In this document: positions 19,476 to 32,651 of the stretch, piece after piece
Layout: every line of letters begins with the position of its first letter
Numbering within the stretch: the first letter of the stretch is position 1
Position numbers and translations under genes: made by a program
DNA from: Hyphomicrobiales bacterium
GTDB lineage: Bacteria > Pseudomonadota > Alphaproteobacteria > Rhizobiales > Rhizobiaceae
Length of the DNA stretch: 64,000 nt
Direction: 5' to 3'
NCBI GenBank assembly: GCA_900473915.1
Contig: UCNG01000003.1
Span: forward strand, 1 to 64,000
Notes under the pieces: model-generated
The model's input: only the letters and a program-made list of their open reading frames with translations
The model's database searches: none
What the model was told of the DNA's origin: nothing

Positions 19476-22109
19476 ATGGCAGCCGAACGTTATAATCCGC
19501 GCGTGGCGGAAGCTCATTGGCAGAAAGTCTGGGAAGAAGACCGGACTTTCGAAACCGACAATGGCGACAGCCGCGAGAAATATTATGTGCTCGAGATGTT
19601 CCCCTATCCGTCGGGGCGCATCCATATGGGCCATGTGCGCAACTATGCGATGGGTGATGTCGTCGCCCGTTACAAGCGCGCCAAGGGTTTCAACGTGCTT
19701 CATCCGATGGGATGGGACGCGTTCGGCATGCCTGCGGAAAACGCTGCAATGCAGAACAAGGTTCATCCCAAGGAATGGACCTACCAGAACATCGCCACGA
19801 TGCGCAGCCAGCTGAAATCGATGGGGCTTTCGCTCGACTGGGCGCGTGAATTCGCGACCTGCGACGTGGAATATTATCATCGCCAGCAGATGCTGTTCAT
19901 CGACCTTTTCGAAAAGGGCCTGGTGACGCGCAAGACCTCCAAGGTCAACTGGGACCCGGTCGACAACACCGTGCTTGCCAATGAGCAGGTGGTGGACGGT
20001 CGCGGCTGGCGTTCGGGCGCACTGGTGGAACAGCGCGAACTGACGCAGTGGTTCTTCAAGATCACCGATTTCAGCGACGAATTGCTGGCCGGTCTCGACA
20101 CGCTCGACCAGTGGCCGGAAAAGGTCCGCCTGATGCAGCGCAACTGGATTGGCAAGTCGGAAGGCTTGCAGGTCCGCTTCGCGCTGGATGGCAAGACCGC
20201 GCCGGACGGTTTCTCGGAAATCGAAGTCTATACGACCCGCCCCGACACGCTGTTCGGTGCGGCTTTCGTGGCGATTTCCGCCGATCATCCTCTGGCGAAG
20301 AAGCTGGCTGAAAACAATGCCTCGCTCACCGGCTTCATCGATGAATGCCATCACCATGGCACATCGCTGGCGGCGCTTGAAACCGCTGAAAAGAAAGGTT
20401 TCGACACTGGCGTAAAGGTCAAGCACCCGTTCGACGAGAACTGGGAGCTGCCGGTCTATGTCGCCAATTTCGTTCTGATGGAATATGGCACGGGCGCGGT
20501 TTTCGGCTGCCCGGCGCACGATCAGCGCGACCTGGATTTCGCCAACAAATACAAGCTGAAGGTTACGCCTGTCGTTCTGCCGAAGGGCGAGGACGCGGCA
20601 AGTTTCAGCATCGGCGATACGGCCTATACCGACGATGGCGTGATGATCAATTCGCGCTTCCTCGATGGCATGACGCCGGAAGCCGCCTTCAATGAAGTAG
20701 CGAACCGTCTGGAAAAGACCGATCTCGATGGTAAGCCGCAAGCGGTTCGCAAGGTGCAGTTCCGCCTGCGCGACTGGGGCATTTCGCGCCAGCGTTACTG
20801 GGGCTGCCCGATCCCGATGATCCATTGCGAGGCTTGCGGCGTCAATCCGGTGCCGCGCGCCGATCTGCCGGTCAAGCTGCCGGACGATGTCGAGTTCGAC
20901 CGCCCGGGCAATCCGCTCGACCGTCATGCCACATGGCGTCATGTGAAATGCCCGAAATGCGGCGGCGATGCGCGGCGCGAGACGGACACGATGGACACGT
21001 TCGTCGATTCGTCCTGGTATTACGCCCGCTTCACAGCACCTTGGGAAAACGAGCCGACGGATCGCGCGGTTGCCGACCGCTGGCTGCCGGTCGACCAGTA
21101 TATCGGCGGCATCGAACACGCGATCCTGCATCTGCTCTATTCGCGCTTCTTCACCCGCGCGATGAAGGTTGCCGGTCATGTCGGCATCGATGAGCCGTTC
21201 AAGGGCCTGTTTACGCAGGGCATGGTCGTGCACGAAACCTACAAGGCCAATGGCCAGTGGGTGGCGCCTGCCGATATCCGCATCGAGGAAAGCGACGGCA
21301 AGCGCAGCGCGACTTTGCTTTCGACAGGCGAGCCGGTGGAAATCGGTTCCATCGAGAAGATGTCGAAGTCGAAGAAGAACGTTGTCGACCCGGATGACAT
21401 CATCGCTTCCTACGGTGCCGACACGGCGCGCTGGTTCATGCTGTCTGATTCGCCGCCCGAGCGTGACGTGATCTGGACGGAGGCCGGTGCCGAAGGCGCG
21501 CATCGTTTTGTGCAGCGCGTCTGGCGTCTGGTGGCCGAAGCTGCCGAACAGTTGAAGGACGTTGCGCCGAAGGCTGGAGCGCAGGGCGAGGCGCTTGTCG
21601 TTTCCAAGGCCGCGCACAAGGCGGTCAAGGCTGTCGGCGACGATATCGAAAAGCTCGCCTTCAACCGTGGCGTGGCCCGTCTTTACGAACTGGTCAATAC
21701 GGTCGCCGGTCCGTTGCAGCAGGTTGCCTCCGGCAGCGCGGATGAGGAATTGAAGGGCGCTGTCCGCGACGCTACCGAAAAGCTTATCGCGATGCTGGCG
21801 CCGATGATGCCGCATCTGGCCGAACAGTGCCTGGCAGCGCTCGGCGGCAAGGTGGCTGGCCGCGAAACGCTGGTTGCCCGCGCGCCATGGCCGGTCTTCG
21901 ATCCGGCCTTGGTGGTGGAAAACGAGATCGTTCTGCCGGTTCAGATCAACGGCAAGAAGCGTGGGGATTTGACAATCGCCCGCGACGCTGATCAATCTAG
22001 CATCCAGCAGGCGGTACTCGAACTTGACTTCGTCAAGGCTGCGCTCAATGGAGGCTCGCCGAAGAAGGTTATCGTGGTGCCGCAAAGGATCGTCAATGTC
22101 GTTGCCTGA
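19476..22109 (+). CDS. leuS: Leucyl-tRNA synthetase
   Basis: 877 residues, class Ia. It charges tRNA-Leu and edits mischarged tRNA. The HIGH-type motif lies in [15 protein letters not shown] (about 41-55). The CP1 editing domain shows [13 protein letters not shown] and [15 protein letters not shown]. The KMSKS motif is at about 627 (EKMSKSKKN), followed by the anticodon-binding helices. The ATG at 19476 (MAAERYNPR) gives the usual length for the group; GTG at 19458 would add six residues. It overlaps lptE by 14 bases, so the two are translationally linked. Confidence 0.97.
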   Translation: MAAERYNPRVAEAHWQKVWEEDRTFETDNGDSREKYYVLEMFPYPSGRIHMGHVRNYAMGDVVARYKRAKGFNVLHPMGWDAFGMPAENAAMQNKVHPKEWTYQNIATMRSQLKSMGLSLDWAREFATCDVEYYHRQQMLFIDLFEKGLVTRKTSKVNWDPVDNTVLANEQVVDGRGWRSGALVEQRELTQWFFKITDFSDELLAGLDTLDQWPEKVRLMQRNWIGKSEGLQVRFALDGKTAPDGFSEIEVYTTRPDTLFGAAFVAISADHPLAKKLAENNASLTGFIDECHHHGTSLAALETAEKKGFDTGVKVKHPFDENWELPVYVANFVLMEYGTGAVFGCPAHDQRDLDFANKYKLKVTPVVLPKGEDAASFSIGDTAYTDDGVMINSRFLDGMTPEAAFNEVANRLEKTDLDGKPQAVRKVQFRLRDWGISRQRYWGCPIPMIHCEACGVNPVPRADLPVKLPDDVEFDRPGNPLDRHATWRHVKCPKCGGDARRETDTMDTFVDSSWYYARFTAPWENEPTDRAVADRWLPVDQYIGGIEHAILHLLYSRFFTRAMKVAGHVGIDEPFKGLFTQGMVVHETYKANGQWVAPADIRIEESDGKRSATLLSTGEPVEIGSIEKMSKSKKNVVDPDDIIASYGADTARWFMLSDSPPERDVIWTEAGAEGAHRFVQRVWRLVAEAAEQLKDVAPKAGAQGEALVVSKAAHKAVKAVGDDIEKLAFNRGVARLYELVNTVAGPLQQVASGSADEELKGAVRDATEKLIAMLAPMMPHLAEQCLAALGGKVAGRETLVARAPWPVFDPALVVENEIVLPVQINGKKRGDLTIARDADQSSIQQAVLELDFVKAALNGGSPKKVIVVPQRIVNVVA

Positions 22110-22680
22110 CCGCTTTTTCTCCGCAATCAAAGCTTTCCGCATTGCGTTTTTCGCAGTGGGAGCCGCGGTTCTGATGGCTGGATGCACCGTGCAGCCGCTT
22201 TACTCCTCCGGCGCTGGCGTCGGTGGAACCATTGGCGGCAGCGTGACGCCGGACATGCGCACGAAGCTTGCTTCGGTCGCGATCGATCCGGCTGGCGACG
22301 TCTTCGGCCAGCAGGTCCGCAATCGCCTCATCTTCCTGCTCGGCGGCGGTGCCGGTGAGCCGGCCAACCCGACCTATCGGCTTGGCCTTGGCCTGAGCAG
22401 CTACACGCTTGCGGCGGTCAGCGTCGATGTCGGCGATACGACCGACCGTACCGGCCGTCCATCGTCCGGTATCGTCAAGGCGACGTCGAATTTCGTGCTG
22501 CGTGACAAGGACGGCAAGCCGCTTGCCGCTGGCACTCGCACGGTCGGTGCTTCCTTTGACCGTCCGCGTCAGGAGTTTGCGAACCTGCGTGCCGAACGCG
22601 ATGCGCGCAAGCGCGCCGCGGAAGAACTGGCCGAACAGATCTTCCTCGGTCTGGCGCAAAAGATGTCGAAGCTCCAATAG
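22096..22680 (+). CDS. lptE: LPS-assembly lipoprotein LptE-like
   Basis: 194 residues. An N-terminal signal ends in a lipobox, VLMAGC, so it should be lipidated and sent to the outer membrane, where LptE plugs LptD for lipopolysaccharide insertion. [10 protein letters not shown], the Gly-rich linker and the C-terminal [12 protein letters not shown] are typical of the alphaproteobacterial form. The position after leuS is the conserved one for lptE. Its TAG stop runs directly into a repeat (TAGAGCG). In many relatives holA follows lptE; here it does not. Confidence 0.85.
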   Translation: MSLPDRFFSAIKAFRIAFFAVGAAVLMAGCTVQPLYSSGAGVGGTIGGSVTPDMRTKLASVAIDPAGDVFGQQVRNRLIFLLGGGAGEPANPTYRLGLGLSSYTLAAVSVDVGDTTDRTGRPSSGIVKATSNFVLRDKDGKPLAAGTRTVGASFDRPRQEFANLRAERDARKRAAEELAEQIFLGLAQKMSKLQ

Positions 22681-22782
22681 AGCGATTGCTGTTTTAACGG
22701 TATCGTTGGAACCGCTCTATCCATTCGTTTTTTCCGCATTTGCGAACGTAAAACCGTTTCACATTTTTGCTGGAAATGCTCT
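22679..22782 (-). repeat. Palindromic intergenic repeat, family A, copy 4 (full, inverted orientation)
   Basis: Module 1 is on the minus strand (22735-22782). Module 2 (22679-22718) has AGAGCG / CGCTCT ends and GGAACC near one arm. Its outer edge overlaps the lptE TAG stop at 22678-22680. Confidence 0.85.
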
Positions 22783-22851
22783 GGTTGGGCTGGTCCGAAC
22801 TGGCGGAAGGCGGTACTCTCGGTGCCGCCTTTTGTGTTTCAGGGAGCAATG

Positions 22852-23946
22852 ATGCGTCTCGTTTCGTTTTCCGCGAAGGGCTATCGTTCGTTGCGTTCCG
22901 TTCGTGTCGATCTCGGGCAGGTGGCGGTTTTTGTCGGCGAGAACGGGGCCGGAAAATCCAATCTCTATCGCGCCCTGCAATTGGTGAAGGCCGCTGCCGA
23001 AGGCAATTTCTCAACCGAAATCGTGCGTGAAGGCGGAATGCAATCGGCGATGTGGGGCGGAAGCCGCCGCAAGCACGAACCGGCGCGCATCATTCTGGAA
23101 GCGCATTTCGAGGATGAAAGGCTGGCATCGCGGCTTGCCTATAGTGTCGAGGCGGGATTGCCGCCGCCAGTTTCGGGTGCCTTTCCCTTCGAGCCGCAGA
23201 TCAAGGAAGAGAAGCTCAGCCTCGATACGGGGCGCCGTCCTGTCGATCTGATGGACCGGCGCGGGCCGGTTGTCTTCGCGCGGGATGGGGAAGGGCGGCG
23301 CATGGAGCATCCGTCACGCCTGCTGACATCCGAAAGCGGGCTGGCGGTGCTGGGACAATCCGGCCATTACCCCGAGATCGGCGATTTGGCCGCGCAGATG
23401 CGAAGCTGGCGCTTTTATCATGGCTTTCGAAGCGACCGCGACGCACCGGCGCGTCAGCCCTCCATCGCCGCGACCGCCGCCATGTTGGACGAGGACGGCG
23501 GCAATCTTGCCTCTGTCTTCGCGACGCTTGCCCATATCCGGCAGGATACGGTCGATCTGGACCGTCTGGTGGCCGATGCGCTGGATGGCGCGCGGCTCGA
23601 TATTCCCTTTCCGGGCGAGACGGCGACGTTCGGCCTGAATTTTCCGGCTTTTCCGCATCGCATATTCCGGGCCGGAGAATTGTCCGATGGGCAAATCCGC
23701 ATGCTGGCGCTTGCCGGTGCTCTGCTTTCCTATCGCCTGCCGCCGCTGATCGCCCTCAATGAGCCGGAGGCGAGCCTGCATCCCGATATGCTTCCCTCGC
23801 TCGCCCGCATGATCGCCCAGGCATCCGAGCGCAGCCAGATATGGGTGGTGACGCATTCCGCCACCCTTGCAAGCGCCATTGCCGCACAATGCGGCGCGCG
23901 GCCGATCCGGGTGAGCAAGCAGGATGGGGAAACGGTGCTGGAATAA
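22852..23946 (+). CDS. AAA-family ATPase, COG4637-like (SMC/RecF-type head)
   Basis: 364 residues. Walker A is GENGAGKSN (29-37), preceded by the RecF-like opening RLVSFSAKGYRSLRSVRVDLG. Near the C-terminus there is a signature-like LSDGQIRMLALAGALLS, then Walker B as LIALNEPEASLHPD with Asn303 where most ATPases have Asp and Glu304 as the putative catalytic base, and a switch histidine in VVTHSATLA. The family is predicted from such features; partners and substrate are not known. AGGGAG lies 5 bases before the ATG at 22852 (22849 is an alternative). It stands alone with its own terminator, so no partner nuclease is encoded next to it. Confidence 0.82.
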   Translation: MRLVSFSAKGYRSLRSVRVDLGQVAVFVGENGAGKSNLYRALQLVKAAAEGNFSTEIVREGGMQSAMWGGSRRKHEPARIILEAHFEDERLASRLAYSVEAGLPPPVSGAFPFEPQIKEEKLSLDTGRRPVDLMDRRGPVVFARDGEGRRMEHPSRLLTSESGLAVLGQSGHYPEIGDLAAQMRSWRFYHGFRSDRDAPARQPSIAATAAMLDEDGGNLASVFATLAHIRQDTVDLDRLVADALDGARLDIPFPGETATFGLNFPAFPHRIFRAGELSDGQIRMLALAGALLSYRLPPLIALNEPEASLHPDMLPSLARMIAQASERSQIWVVTHSATLASAIAAQCGARPIRVSKQDGETVLE

Positions 23947-23973
23947 AAAAGGCGAGCCGATGGCCCGCCTTTC
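23945..23973 (+). terminator. Terminator after the AAA ATPase gene
   Basis: AAAGGCGAGC and GCCCGCCTTT form a stem with one mismatch around CGATG, starting at the stop codon and ending in TTTC. Confidence 0.75.
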
Positions 23974-23986
23974 ATTCGTCTGGCAA

Positions 23987-24088
23987 GAGCAGCCCATTCA
24001 ATGATGAATCGATGGAACTGCTCCAAGTTTTTGTTTTTAAGCATTATCCTGCGCAAAACCGCTTCGCGCTTTTGCTGGACATGCTCCA
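23987..24088 (-). repeat. Palindromic intergenic repeat, family A, copy 5 (full, inverted orientation)
   Basis: Module 2 lies at 23987-24024 with GAGCAG / CTGCTC ends. A T-rich spacer follows, and module 1 is on the minus strand at 24041-24087. It lies between the ATPase gene and talC, 3' of both. Confidence 0.85.
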
Positions 24089-24097
24089 GGTTGCTGA

Positions 24098-24751
24098 TCA
24101 GGCGATCTTCTGACCGGTTTTCGCCCAATCGGCGAGGAAAGCTTCGAGGCCCTTGTCGGTCAGCGGATGCTTGACGAGCGCCTTCAACGTGGCAGGCGGC
24201 GCGGTCACGACATCGGCACCGATGAGAGCGGCTTCCTTGACGTGATTGACGGTGCGAACCGAGGCAGCAAGAATCTCGGTGCGGAAATCGTAATTGTCAT
24301 AAATCGTGCGGATTTCGGCAATCAGTTCCATGCCGTTGATGCCCGTATCGTCCAGGCGGCCGATGAAGGGCGAGATATAGGTCGCGCCAGCCTTGGCGGC
24401 GAGCAGGGCCTGATTGGCGGAGAAGCACAGCGTCACATTGGTCTTGTGGCCTTCCGACGACAGCTTCTTGCAGGCGCGCAGACCGTCCAGCGTCAACGGA
24501 ACCTTGATGCAGATATTGTCGGCGAGCTTGGAAAGAACGGCGGCTTCCTTCATCATGCCGTCGAAATCCGTCGCGGTGACTTCGGCCGAGACCGGACCCT
24601 TGACGATGCTGCAGATTTCCTTGGTGACTTCAAGAATGTCGCGGCCCGACTTTGCAATCAGCGACGGGTTGGTGGTCACGCCATCGACCAGCCCAAGGTC
24701 ATTGAGCTCGCGGATTTCCTTGACGTCCGCAGTGTCCACGAAAAACTTCAT
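24098..24751 (-). CDS. tal: Transaldolase / fructose-6-phosphate aldolase-like protein (TalC type)
   Basis: 217 residues, the short transaldolase subfamily, a TIM barrel that forms decamers in characterised members. The Schiff-base lysine is K83 in ICIKVPLT. Other matches are [50 protein letters not shown] and ASVRTVNHV. It either transfers dihydroxyacetone units in the pentose phosphate pathway or cleaves fructose 6-phosphate; sequence alone does not separate these, though in this group transaldolase is the usual annotation. It is divergent from priA. Confidence 0.92.
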   Translation of the reverse strand: MKFFVDTADVKEIRELNDLGLVDGVTTNPSLIAKSGRDILEVTKEICSIVKGPVSAEVTATDFDGMMKEAAVLSKLADNICIKVPLTLDGLRACKKLSSEGHKTNVTLCFSANQALLAAKAGATYISPFIGRLDDTGINGMELIAEIRTIYDNYDFRTEILAASVRTVNHVKEAALIGADVVTAPPATLKALVKHPLTDKGLEAFLADWAKTGQKIA

Positions 24752-24860
24752 AACAGCGTTCCTCCATAATGAGCGCGGGTGGATTTGAGGAATTTAAAAC
24801 CATTTAATTCCCGGAAGGTGGCTTTTCTTTAGCGCAAAGCCGCGCCAAGGTCACGCGATC

Positions 24861-27083
24861 ATGTCGAAAGATTCGCACGATATTGCAAACCCCATTTCTG
24901 GCCTGTTTCCGGAGCTTGCCCCCCGGGTGGTTCCCGTGCTCGTGCCCATGCCCGCGGAGCGGCCTTATTCTTATATGGTTCCGCCGGGCATGAACGTCCA
25001 GCCCGGATCAATTGTGCGCGTGCCGCTGGGACCAAGGGAAGTTGCGGGGATCGTCTGCGAGGGCGAAACCGATGCCGTCGATGCCAGAAAATTGCGGGAA
25101 ATTTCGGAAGTTTTCGATTGTCCGCCGGTTGGCAGCGACATGCTCCGCTTCATGCGCTGGGCAGCCGACTACACGCTGTCGCCGCCCGGCATGGTGGCGC
25201 GCATGGTCCTGCGCGTGCCTGCCGCATTCGACCCCGAACCGTCGGTGCCGGGGCTTCGCTATTGCGGCGGCGAGCCGGAGCGTATGACGGACGCCCGGGC
25301 GCGGGTGATGGAGCTTGCCCGCGACGGGCTTGCCTGGACCAGATCGGGCCTCGCCCATGCGGCGGGGGTTTCGATGACGGTCGTGGACGGGCTGAAGGCG
25401 CAAGGCGTTTTCGAGGAAGTGATGCTGCCGCCGCCAGCCGTGGTGGCAAAGCCCGATATCGACTATGCCCGCGCCACGCTTTCGGAAGACCAGCAGGCGG
25501 CGGCGGAAATGCTGTCGGAAGCGGTGGAAGCTGGTGGTTTTTCGGTTTCGCTTCTCGACGGCGTGACCGGTTCGGGCAAGACCGAGGTTTATTTCGAAGC
25601 GGTCGCCAAGGCGATCGAGCAGGGCAGGCAGGTGCTGATTCTCCTGCCGGAAATCGCGCTGACGCAGCAGTTTCTCGACCGGTTCCATGACCGGTTCGGA
25701 GCAAAGCCCGCCGAATGGCATTCCGATCTTGCGCCGCGTACCCGCGAACGCGTCTGGCGGCAGATAGCGGAAGGCACGGTGCGGGTTGTGGCGGGCGCGC
25801 GGTCGGCTCTGTTTTTGCCCTTCAAGGAACTGGGGCTGATCGTCGTCGACGAGGAACATGACCCGGCCTACAAACAGGAAGACCGGGTTTTTTATAATGC
25901 CCGCGACATGGCGGTGGTGCGCGGTCATATCAGCGGTTTTCCGGTGGTGCTGGCATCGGCCACGCCCTCCATCGAAAGTCAGGTCAATGCGGAGCAGGGG
26001 CGCTACAAGCGAATCAAGCTCTACGGACGCTATGCGGAAGCCGCACTGCCCGACCTGAAGACCATCGACATGCGGCGTTCGCCGCCGCCGCCGGGCCGGT
26101 TTCTGTCTCCTGCCCTGACGGAAGCGGTCGGCAAGACGGTGGAACGCGGCGAACAGGCGCTTTTGTTCCTCAACCGGCGCGGTTATGCGCCCCTGACACT
26201 GTGCCGGGTCTGCGGCCATCGCTTCCAGTGTCCGCAATGTTCAAGCTGGCTGGTGGAACACCGCTTTCGCGGGCAGCTCATGTGCCATCAGTGCGGCTAT
26301 CACGAGCCGGTTCCGCAAGCCTGCCCCGAATGCGGCACGCTCGATCATCTGGTCGCTTGCGGTCCCGGCGTGGAACGCATTGCCGAGGAAGTGGCGGCGA
26401 CCTTCGACAAGGCGCGAATCATCGTTCTTTCGTCTGATATGGCGGGTGGAGTGAAGCGGTTGCGGCTGGAACTCGACGCTATCGCGAAAGGCGAGGCGGA
26501 TATTGTCATCGGCACACAGTTGGTCGCCAAGGGGCACAATTTTCCCAATATGACGCTGGTGGGCGTCGTGGATGCCGATCTGGGGCTTGCCAATGGCGAT
26601 CCGCGTGCGGCCGAGCGCACCTTCCAGCTGCTCAATCAGGTGACGGGACGTGCCGGACGAACCGGGCGCAAGAGCCTCGGGCTTCTCCAGACCTACCAGC
26701 CCGATCATCCGGTGATGCGGGCCATCGTCAGCGGCGATGCGGACGCGTTCTACGCCCGCGAGATCGAGGAGCGCGAGCGTAGCAACCTGCCGCCTTACGG
26801 ACGGCTTGCAGCGCTGATCATCTCCGCCGACAACCGGCCCGACGCCGAAAATCATGCGCGTGCGCTTCGCCGTGCTGCCCCTTCGTCACGGGAGATATCC
26901 GTGCTCGGCCCTGCCGAAGCGCCGCTTGCGCTGGTGCGCGGACGCCACCGCTTCCGAATTCTGGTGCACGGGACAAAACGCGCAGATATTCAAGGATTTA
27001 TCCGTGCGCTGCTGGCGGCTGCGCCAAGGGAAAAAGGCTCGATCAGGGTGCAGGTGGATATAGATCCGCAAAGCTTTCTCTGA
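24861..27083 (+). CDS. priA: Primosomal protein N', replication-restart helicase
   Basis: 740 residues. A 3'-to-5' superfamily 2 helicase that reloads the replisome at repaired forks. The N-terminal DNA-binding domain has VPVLVPMPAERPYSYMVPPG. Walker A is GVTGSGKTEVYF (about 234), Walker B is VDEEHDPAYKQED (about 329), and a zinc-binding insert at about 447-493 holds four CxxC-like pairs (CRVCGHRFQCPQC, CHQCGYHEPVPQACPECG). Helicase motifs QLVAKGHNFPNMTLVGVVDAD and QVTGRAGRTGR follow. All expected parts are present. It is a single gene. Confidence 0.97.
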   Translation: MSKDSHDIANPISGLFPELAPRVVPVLVPMPAERPYSYMVPPGMNVQPGSIVRVPLGPREVAGIVCEGETDAVDARKLREISEVFDCPPVGSDMLRFMRWAADYTLSPPGMVARMVLRVPAAFDPEPSVPGLRYCGGEPERMTDARARVMELARDGLAWTRSGLAHAAGVSMTVVDGLKAQGVFEEVMLPPPAVVAKPDIDYARATLSEDQQAAAEMLSEAVEAGGFSVSLLDGVTGSGKTEVYFEAVAKAIEQGRQVLILLPEIALTQQFLDRFHDRFGAKPAEWHSDLAPRTRERVWRQIAEGTVRVVAGARSALFLPFKELGLIVVDEEHDPAYKQEDRVFYNARDMAVVRGHISGFPVVLASATPSIESQVNAEQGRYKRIKLYGRYAEAALPDLKTIDMRRSPPPPGRFLSPALTEAVGKTVERGEQALLFLNRRGYAPLTLCRVCGHRFQCPQCSSWLVEHRFRGQLMCHQCGYHEPVPQACPECGTLDHLVACGPGVERIAEEVAATFDKARIIVLSSDMAGGVKRLRLELDAIAKGEADIVIGTQLVAKGHNFPNMTLVGVVDADLGLANGDPRAAERTFQLLNQVTGRAGRTGRKSLGLLQTYQPDHPVMRAIVSGDADAFYAREIEERERSNLPPYGRLAALIISADNRPDAENHARALRRAAPSSREISVLGPAEAPLALVRGRHRFRILVHGTKRADIQGFIRALLAAAPREKGSIRVQVDIDPQSFL

Positions 27084-27160
27084 CACGTAAAGGCGTGGAA
27101 GATCCACGGAAATTCCGCTATATGGCCTGAAGTGACAAGGGTGCCGAAAGGGGAAATGCG

Positions 27161-27574
27161 ATGGAATTCTATCTTCCTGCCACGACCGGAGAATGGCTTG
27201 CATGGGGCTCTGCGGCCATAACGGCACTGGCCGGTCTTGTCATGCTTTTCGCACCCGGCATAACGATGAAGCTCTTGCGCCTCCAGCCGATCAACGGTCG
27301 GCCCGAAGGTTACGGTTCCATCCGCGCGACGCTTGCTGGACCCTATCTCGGCGTGGGGCTTGGGTGCCTCATCTTTGCCCAGCCTTTTCTTTGGGTGGTG
27401 CTGGGTACCGTATGGGCGTTTGCGCTGTTCGGGCGCTTCATTTCGATGATGTCGGATGCGGGCGGGCGCAGGGGCGGACCGACCGGCGGACGCTTCTACG
27501 GCAGTCTCGCGGCATTGGTCGAATTCGTGCTCGCAGCCGGTCCGCTGCTCTACGCATTCGGCTTCATTTCCTGA
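27161..27574 (+). CDS. Small four-helix membrane protein of unknown function
   Basis: 137 residues with about four hydrophobic segments (about 13-32, 60-78, 78-93, 110-135). A conserved-looking loop reads GYGSIRATLAGPYLGVGLG. AAAGGGGAAATGCG precedes the ATG. It resembles a small family annotated in Agrobacterium relatives as a phage-infection-linked membrane protein (and DUF4345-like proteins in layout), but that is recollection and not checked. It lies between priA and the atp operon on the same strand; no functional link is implied. Confidence 0.7.
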   Translation: MEFYLPATTGEWLAWGSAAITALAGLVMLFAPGITMKLLRLQPINGRPEGYGSIRATLAGPYLGVGLGCLIFAQPFLWVVLGTVWAFALFGRFISMMSDAGGRRGGPTGGRFYGSLAALVEFVLAAGPLLYAFGFIS

Positions 27575-27865
27575 CCGGAAAGGGCCGGGTTTTACACGTC
27601 AGGCGTGCAGGCTTTGTCACGGAAGGTAGCACTGGCGCGGCAGATGCGACTTTTTTGACCGCGAAAGGCGGCAAATCTTACACAAAAGTGCCGGATTCGC
27701 GTGTTGCGAGTCCTGTTCGTCTATGCTAGACGGCAATCACATTTCGGTGTTGACGTGCTCGCGCGTCAGTGGTTTTCCGGAAACATTCAATAAAATCATC
27801 GGCTTGGCGTCCTGAGCAAGATTGGGCCCCAAAAGGATGGTTTCAACGTAGAGAGCAGGTTGTTC
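27575..27865. other. Intergenic region holding the atp operon promoter
   Basis: 291 bp before atpH. It must contain the promoter of the ATP synthase F1 operon, but I cannot fix -35 and -10 boxes with confidence. A small inverted repeat (TGACG / CGTCA at about 27762-27778) is visible. No gene is seen. Confidence 0.5.
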
Positions 27866-28425
27866 GTGGCTGAAACGTCTTCGCTCATTTCAGGTGTCGC
27901 ACAGCGTTACGCCGGATCGCTTTTCGAGCTCGCGCTCGACGCGAAATCCGTTGCAGCTGTGGAAAAAGATCTTGACCGTTTCGAGGCGCTTCTGAGCGGA
28001 AGCGAAGACCTCAAGCGACTGATCTCCAGTCCGGTGTTTTCCTCGGAAGACCAGCTTCACGCCATCGGCGCCATTGCCGACAAGGCAGGCATCAAGGGTC
28101 TGGTTGGAAATTTCCTGCGCGTCGTCGCGCGGAACCGCCGCCTCTTTGCATTGCCTGGCATCGTTGCCGCTTTCCGCAAGATTGCTGCTGAACATCGCGG
28201 CGAAGTCTCCGCCGATGTGGTTTCCGCGCACGAGCTGAGCGCTGCGCAGCAGAACGAATTGAAGGCAACGCTGAAGGGCGTGGCCGGCAAGGACGTGACG
28301 ATCAATGTCACCGTCGATCCGTCGATCCTCGGCGGTCTTATCGTCAAGATGGGTTCGCGTCAGATCGACACGTCCCTTCGCACTAAACTTTCTTCTCTCA
28401 AGCTTGCACTGAAAGAGGTCGGCTG

Positions 28426-28426
<1 letters not shown>
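27866..28426 (+). CDS. atpH: ATP synthase F1 delta subunit
   Basis: 186 residues. It joins the F1 head to the b-subunit stator. The N-terminal helical domain has [13 protein letters not shown], and the C-terminal part has [32 protein letters not shown], the best-conserved delta motif. I chose GTG at 27866 (MAETSSLIS), which gives the usual length; GAGAGCAGG lies ahead of it. Its TGA overlaps the ATG of atpA (TGATG), so the two are translationally coupled. Confidence 0.96.
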
Positions 28427-29955
<1,529 letters not shown>

Positions 29956-29976
29956 ATTTTGTGACGGGATGAACGG

Positions 29977-30855
29977 ATGCCTTCACTAAAGGATCTGAGA
30001 AACCGTATCGCCTCGGTCAAGGCGACGCAGAAAATCACCAAGGCGATGCAGATGGTCGCCGCGGCGAAGCTGCGCCGTGCCCAGGAAGCTGCGGAAGCCG
30101 CAAGGCCTTATTCGCAGCGCATGGGCGCCGTTCTCGCAAATATCGCGCAGAACGTCACCGGCGAAGATGCGCCGGCCCTGATGGCCGGTACGGGCAAGGA
30201 CGACGTGCATCTGCTCGTCGTCTGCACCGCAGAACGTGGCCTTTGCGGCGGTTTCAACAGCCAGATCGCGCGTCTGGCGCGCGATCATGCCCGCAAGCTC
30301 CTCGCTGAAGGCAAGACGGTCAAGATCATCACGGTCGGCAAGAAGGGCGCGGACATCCTGCGTCGCGAATTTGCCAGCCTGCTGGTCGATCATGTCGATC
30401 TGCGCGAAGTCAAGCAGCTCGCTTTTGTGCATGCCGACCAGATCGGCCACAAAATCATCAAGCTGTTCGAGGAAGGCGCTTTCGACGTCTGCACGCTGTT
30501 CTATTCCGAATTCAAGTCGGTGATCTCCCAGGTTCCGACCGCACAGCAGCTTATCCCGGCTTCGGCTGGCGACAGCGTGGGCGGGGAAACTGCGGGCGAC
30601 GCGATCTACGAATACGAACCTGATCCTGCGGCGATCCTGTCGACGCTGATCCCGCGCAATATCTCGGTCCAGATTTTCCGCGCTCTGCTGGAAAATGTCG
30701 CGGGCGAGATGGGCGCGAAGATGAGCGCGATGGACAATGCGACGCGCAATGCGGGCGACATGATCAACAAGCTGTCGATCACGTATAACCGCCAGCGTCA
30801 GGCGCAGATCACCAAGGAACTGATCGAAATTATTTCGGGTGCGGAAGCGCTCTAG
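29977..30855 (+). CDS. atpG: ATP synthase F1 gamma subunit
   Basis: 292 residues. The central rotor shaft. N-terminal helix [34 protein letters not shown] and C-terminal helix [41 protein letters not shown] form the coiled coil; [13 protein letters not shown] lies between. Like other alphaproteobacterial gamma subunits it is slightly longer than the E. coli one. The TAG stop (30853-30855) is fused to a repeat beginning AGAGCATT, and that repeat separates atpG from atpD. Confidence 0.97.
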   Translation: MPSLKDLRNRIASVKATQKITKAMQMVAAAKLRRAQEAAEAARPYSQRMGAVLANIAQNVTGEDAPALMAGTGKDDVHLLVVCTAERGLCGGFNSQIARLARDHARKLLAEGKTVKIITVGKKGADILRREFASLLVDHVDLREVKQLAFVHADQIGHKIIKLFEEGAFDVCTLFYSEFKSVISQVPTAQQLIPASAGDSVGGETAGDAIYEYEPDPAAILSTLIPRNISVQIFRALLENVAGEMGAKMSAMDNATRNAGDMINKLSITYNRQRQAQITKELIEIISGAEAL

Positions 30856-30964
30856 AGCATTGTGCAGCCAGATGGAAACATCTGGCGTCGCACGGATGCG
30901 CCGGAATAGAATTTGGTTTACCGCGTGATTTTCCGAAAAGCCTGCAACTTTTCGGGATCATGCT
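30854..30964. repeat. Repeat element inside the atp operon (family B plus an extra hairpin)
   Basis: The 127-bp gap between atpG and atpD starts with AGAGCATT, holds the hairpin CCAGATG / CATCTGG near 30870-30890, and ends with a family B module on the minus strand (30923-30964; AGCATGATCCCGAAAAGTTG when reversed). The same B module appears at 32592 and 50467. It lies inside the transcript, so it may affect processing or relative subunit yield; that is inference. Confidence 0.75.
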
Positions 30965-30976
30965 AACGGAAGGTAA

Positions 30977-32533
<1,557 letters not shown>

Positions 32534-32547
32534 TGAATTGAATTTCC

Positions 32548-32569
32548 CGGTGGGCCGCAAGGCCCGCCG
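32548..32569. other. Hairpin between atpD and atpC
   Basis: CGGTGGGCC and GGCCCGCCG pair (one G-T wobble) around GCAA, 15 bases after the atpD stop. It lacks a T-tract, so it is more likely an RNA-stability or processing structure than a terminator. Confidence 0.6.
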
Positions 32570-32591
32570 TGAAAGCCAATCATTTTGTTTA

Positions 32592-32631
32592 AGCATGTTC
32601 TGAAAACTGCTTCAGCTTTCCGGATCGTGCT
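32592..32631 (-). repeat. Palindromic intergenic repeat, family B, diverged copy between atpD and atpC
   Basis: Reversed it reads AGCACGATCCGGAAAGCTGA and continues to a TTTTCAG...CATGCT end. It matches the 30923 and 50467 copies in layout but has more substitutions. Confidence 0.6.
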
Positions 32632-32651
32632 TTTGAATTCAAGTGAGAACC

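Noticed and set aside
19425-22187. 920-codon open frame on the minus strand opposite leuS
   Set aside because: Same shadow pattern; leuS has all class I motifs on the plus strand.
22679-22851. holA gene after lptE, as in many relatives
   Set aside because: Only a repeat and the start of the ATPase gene are present; no delta-subunit sequence is found in the window.
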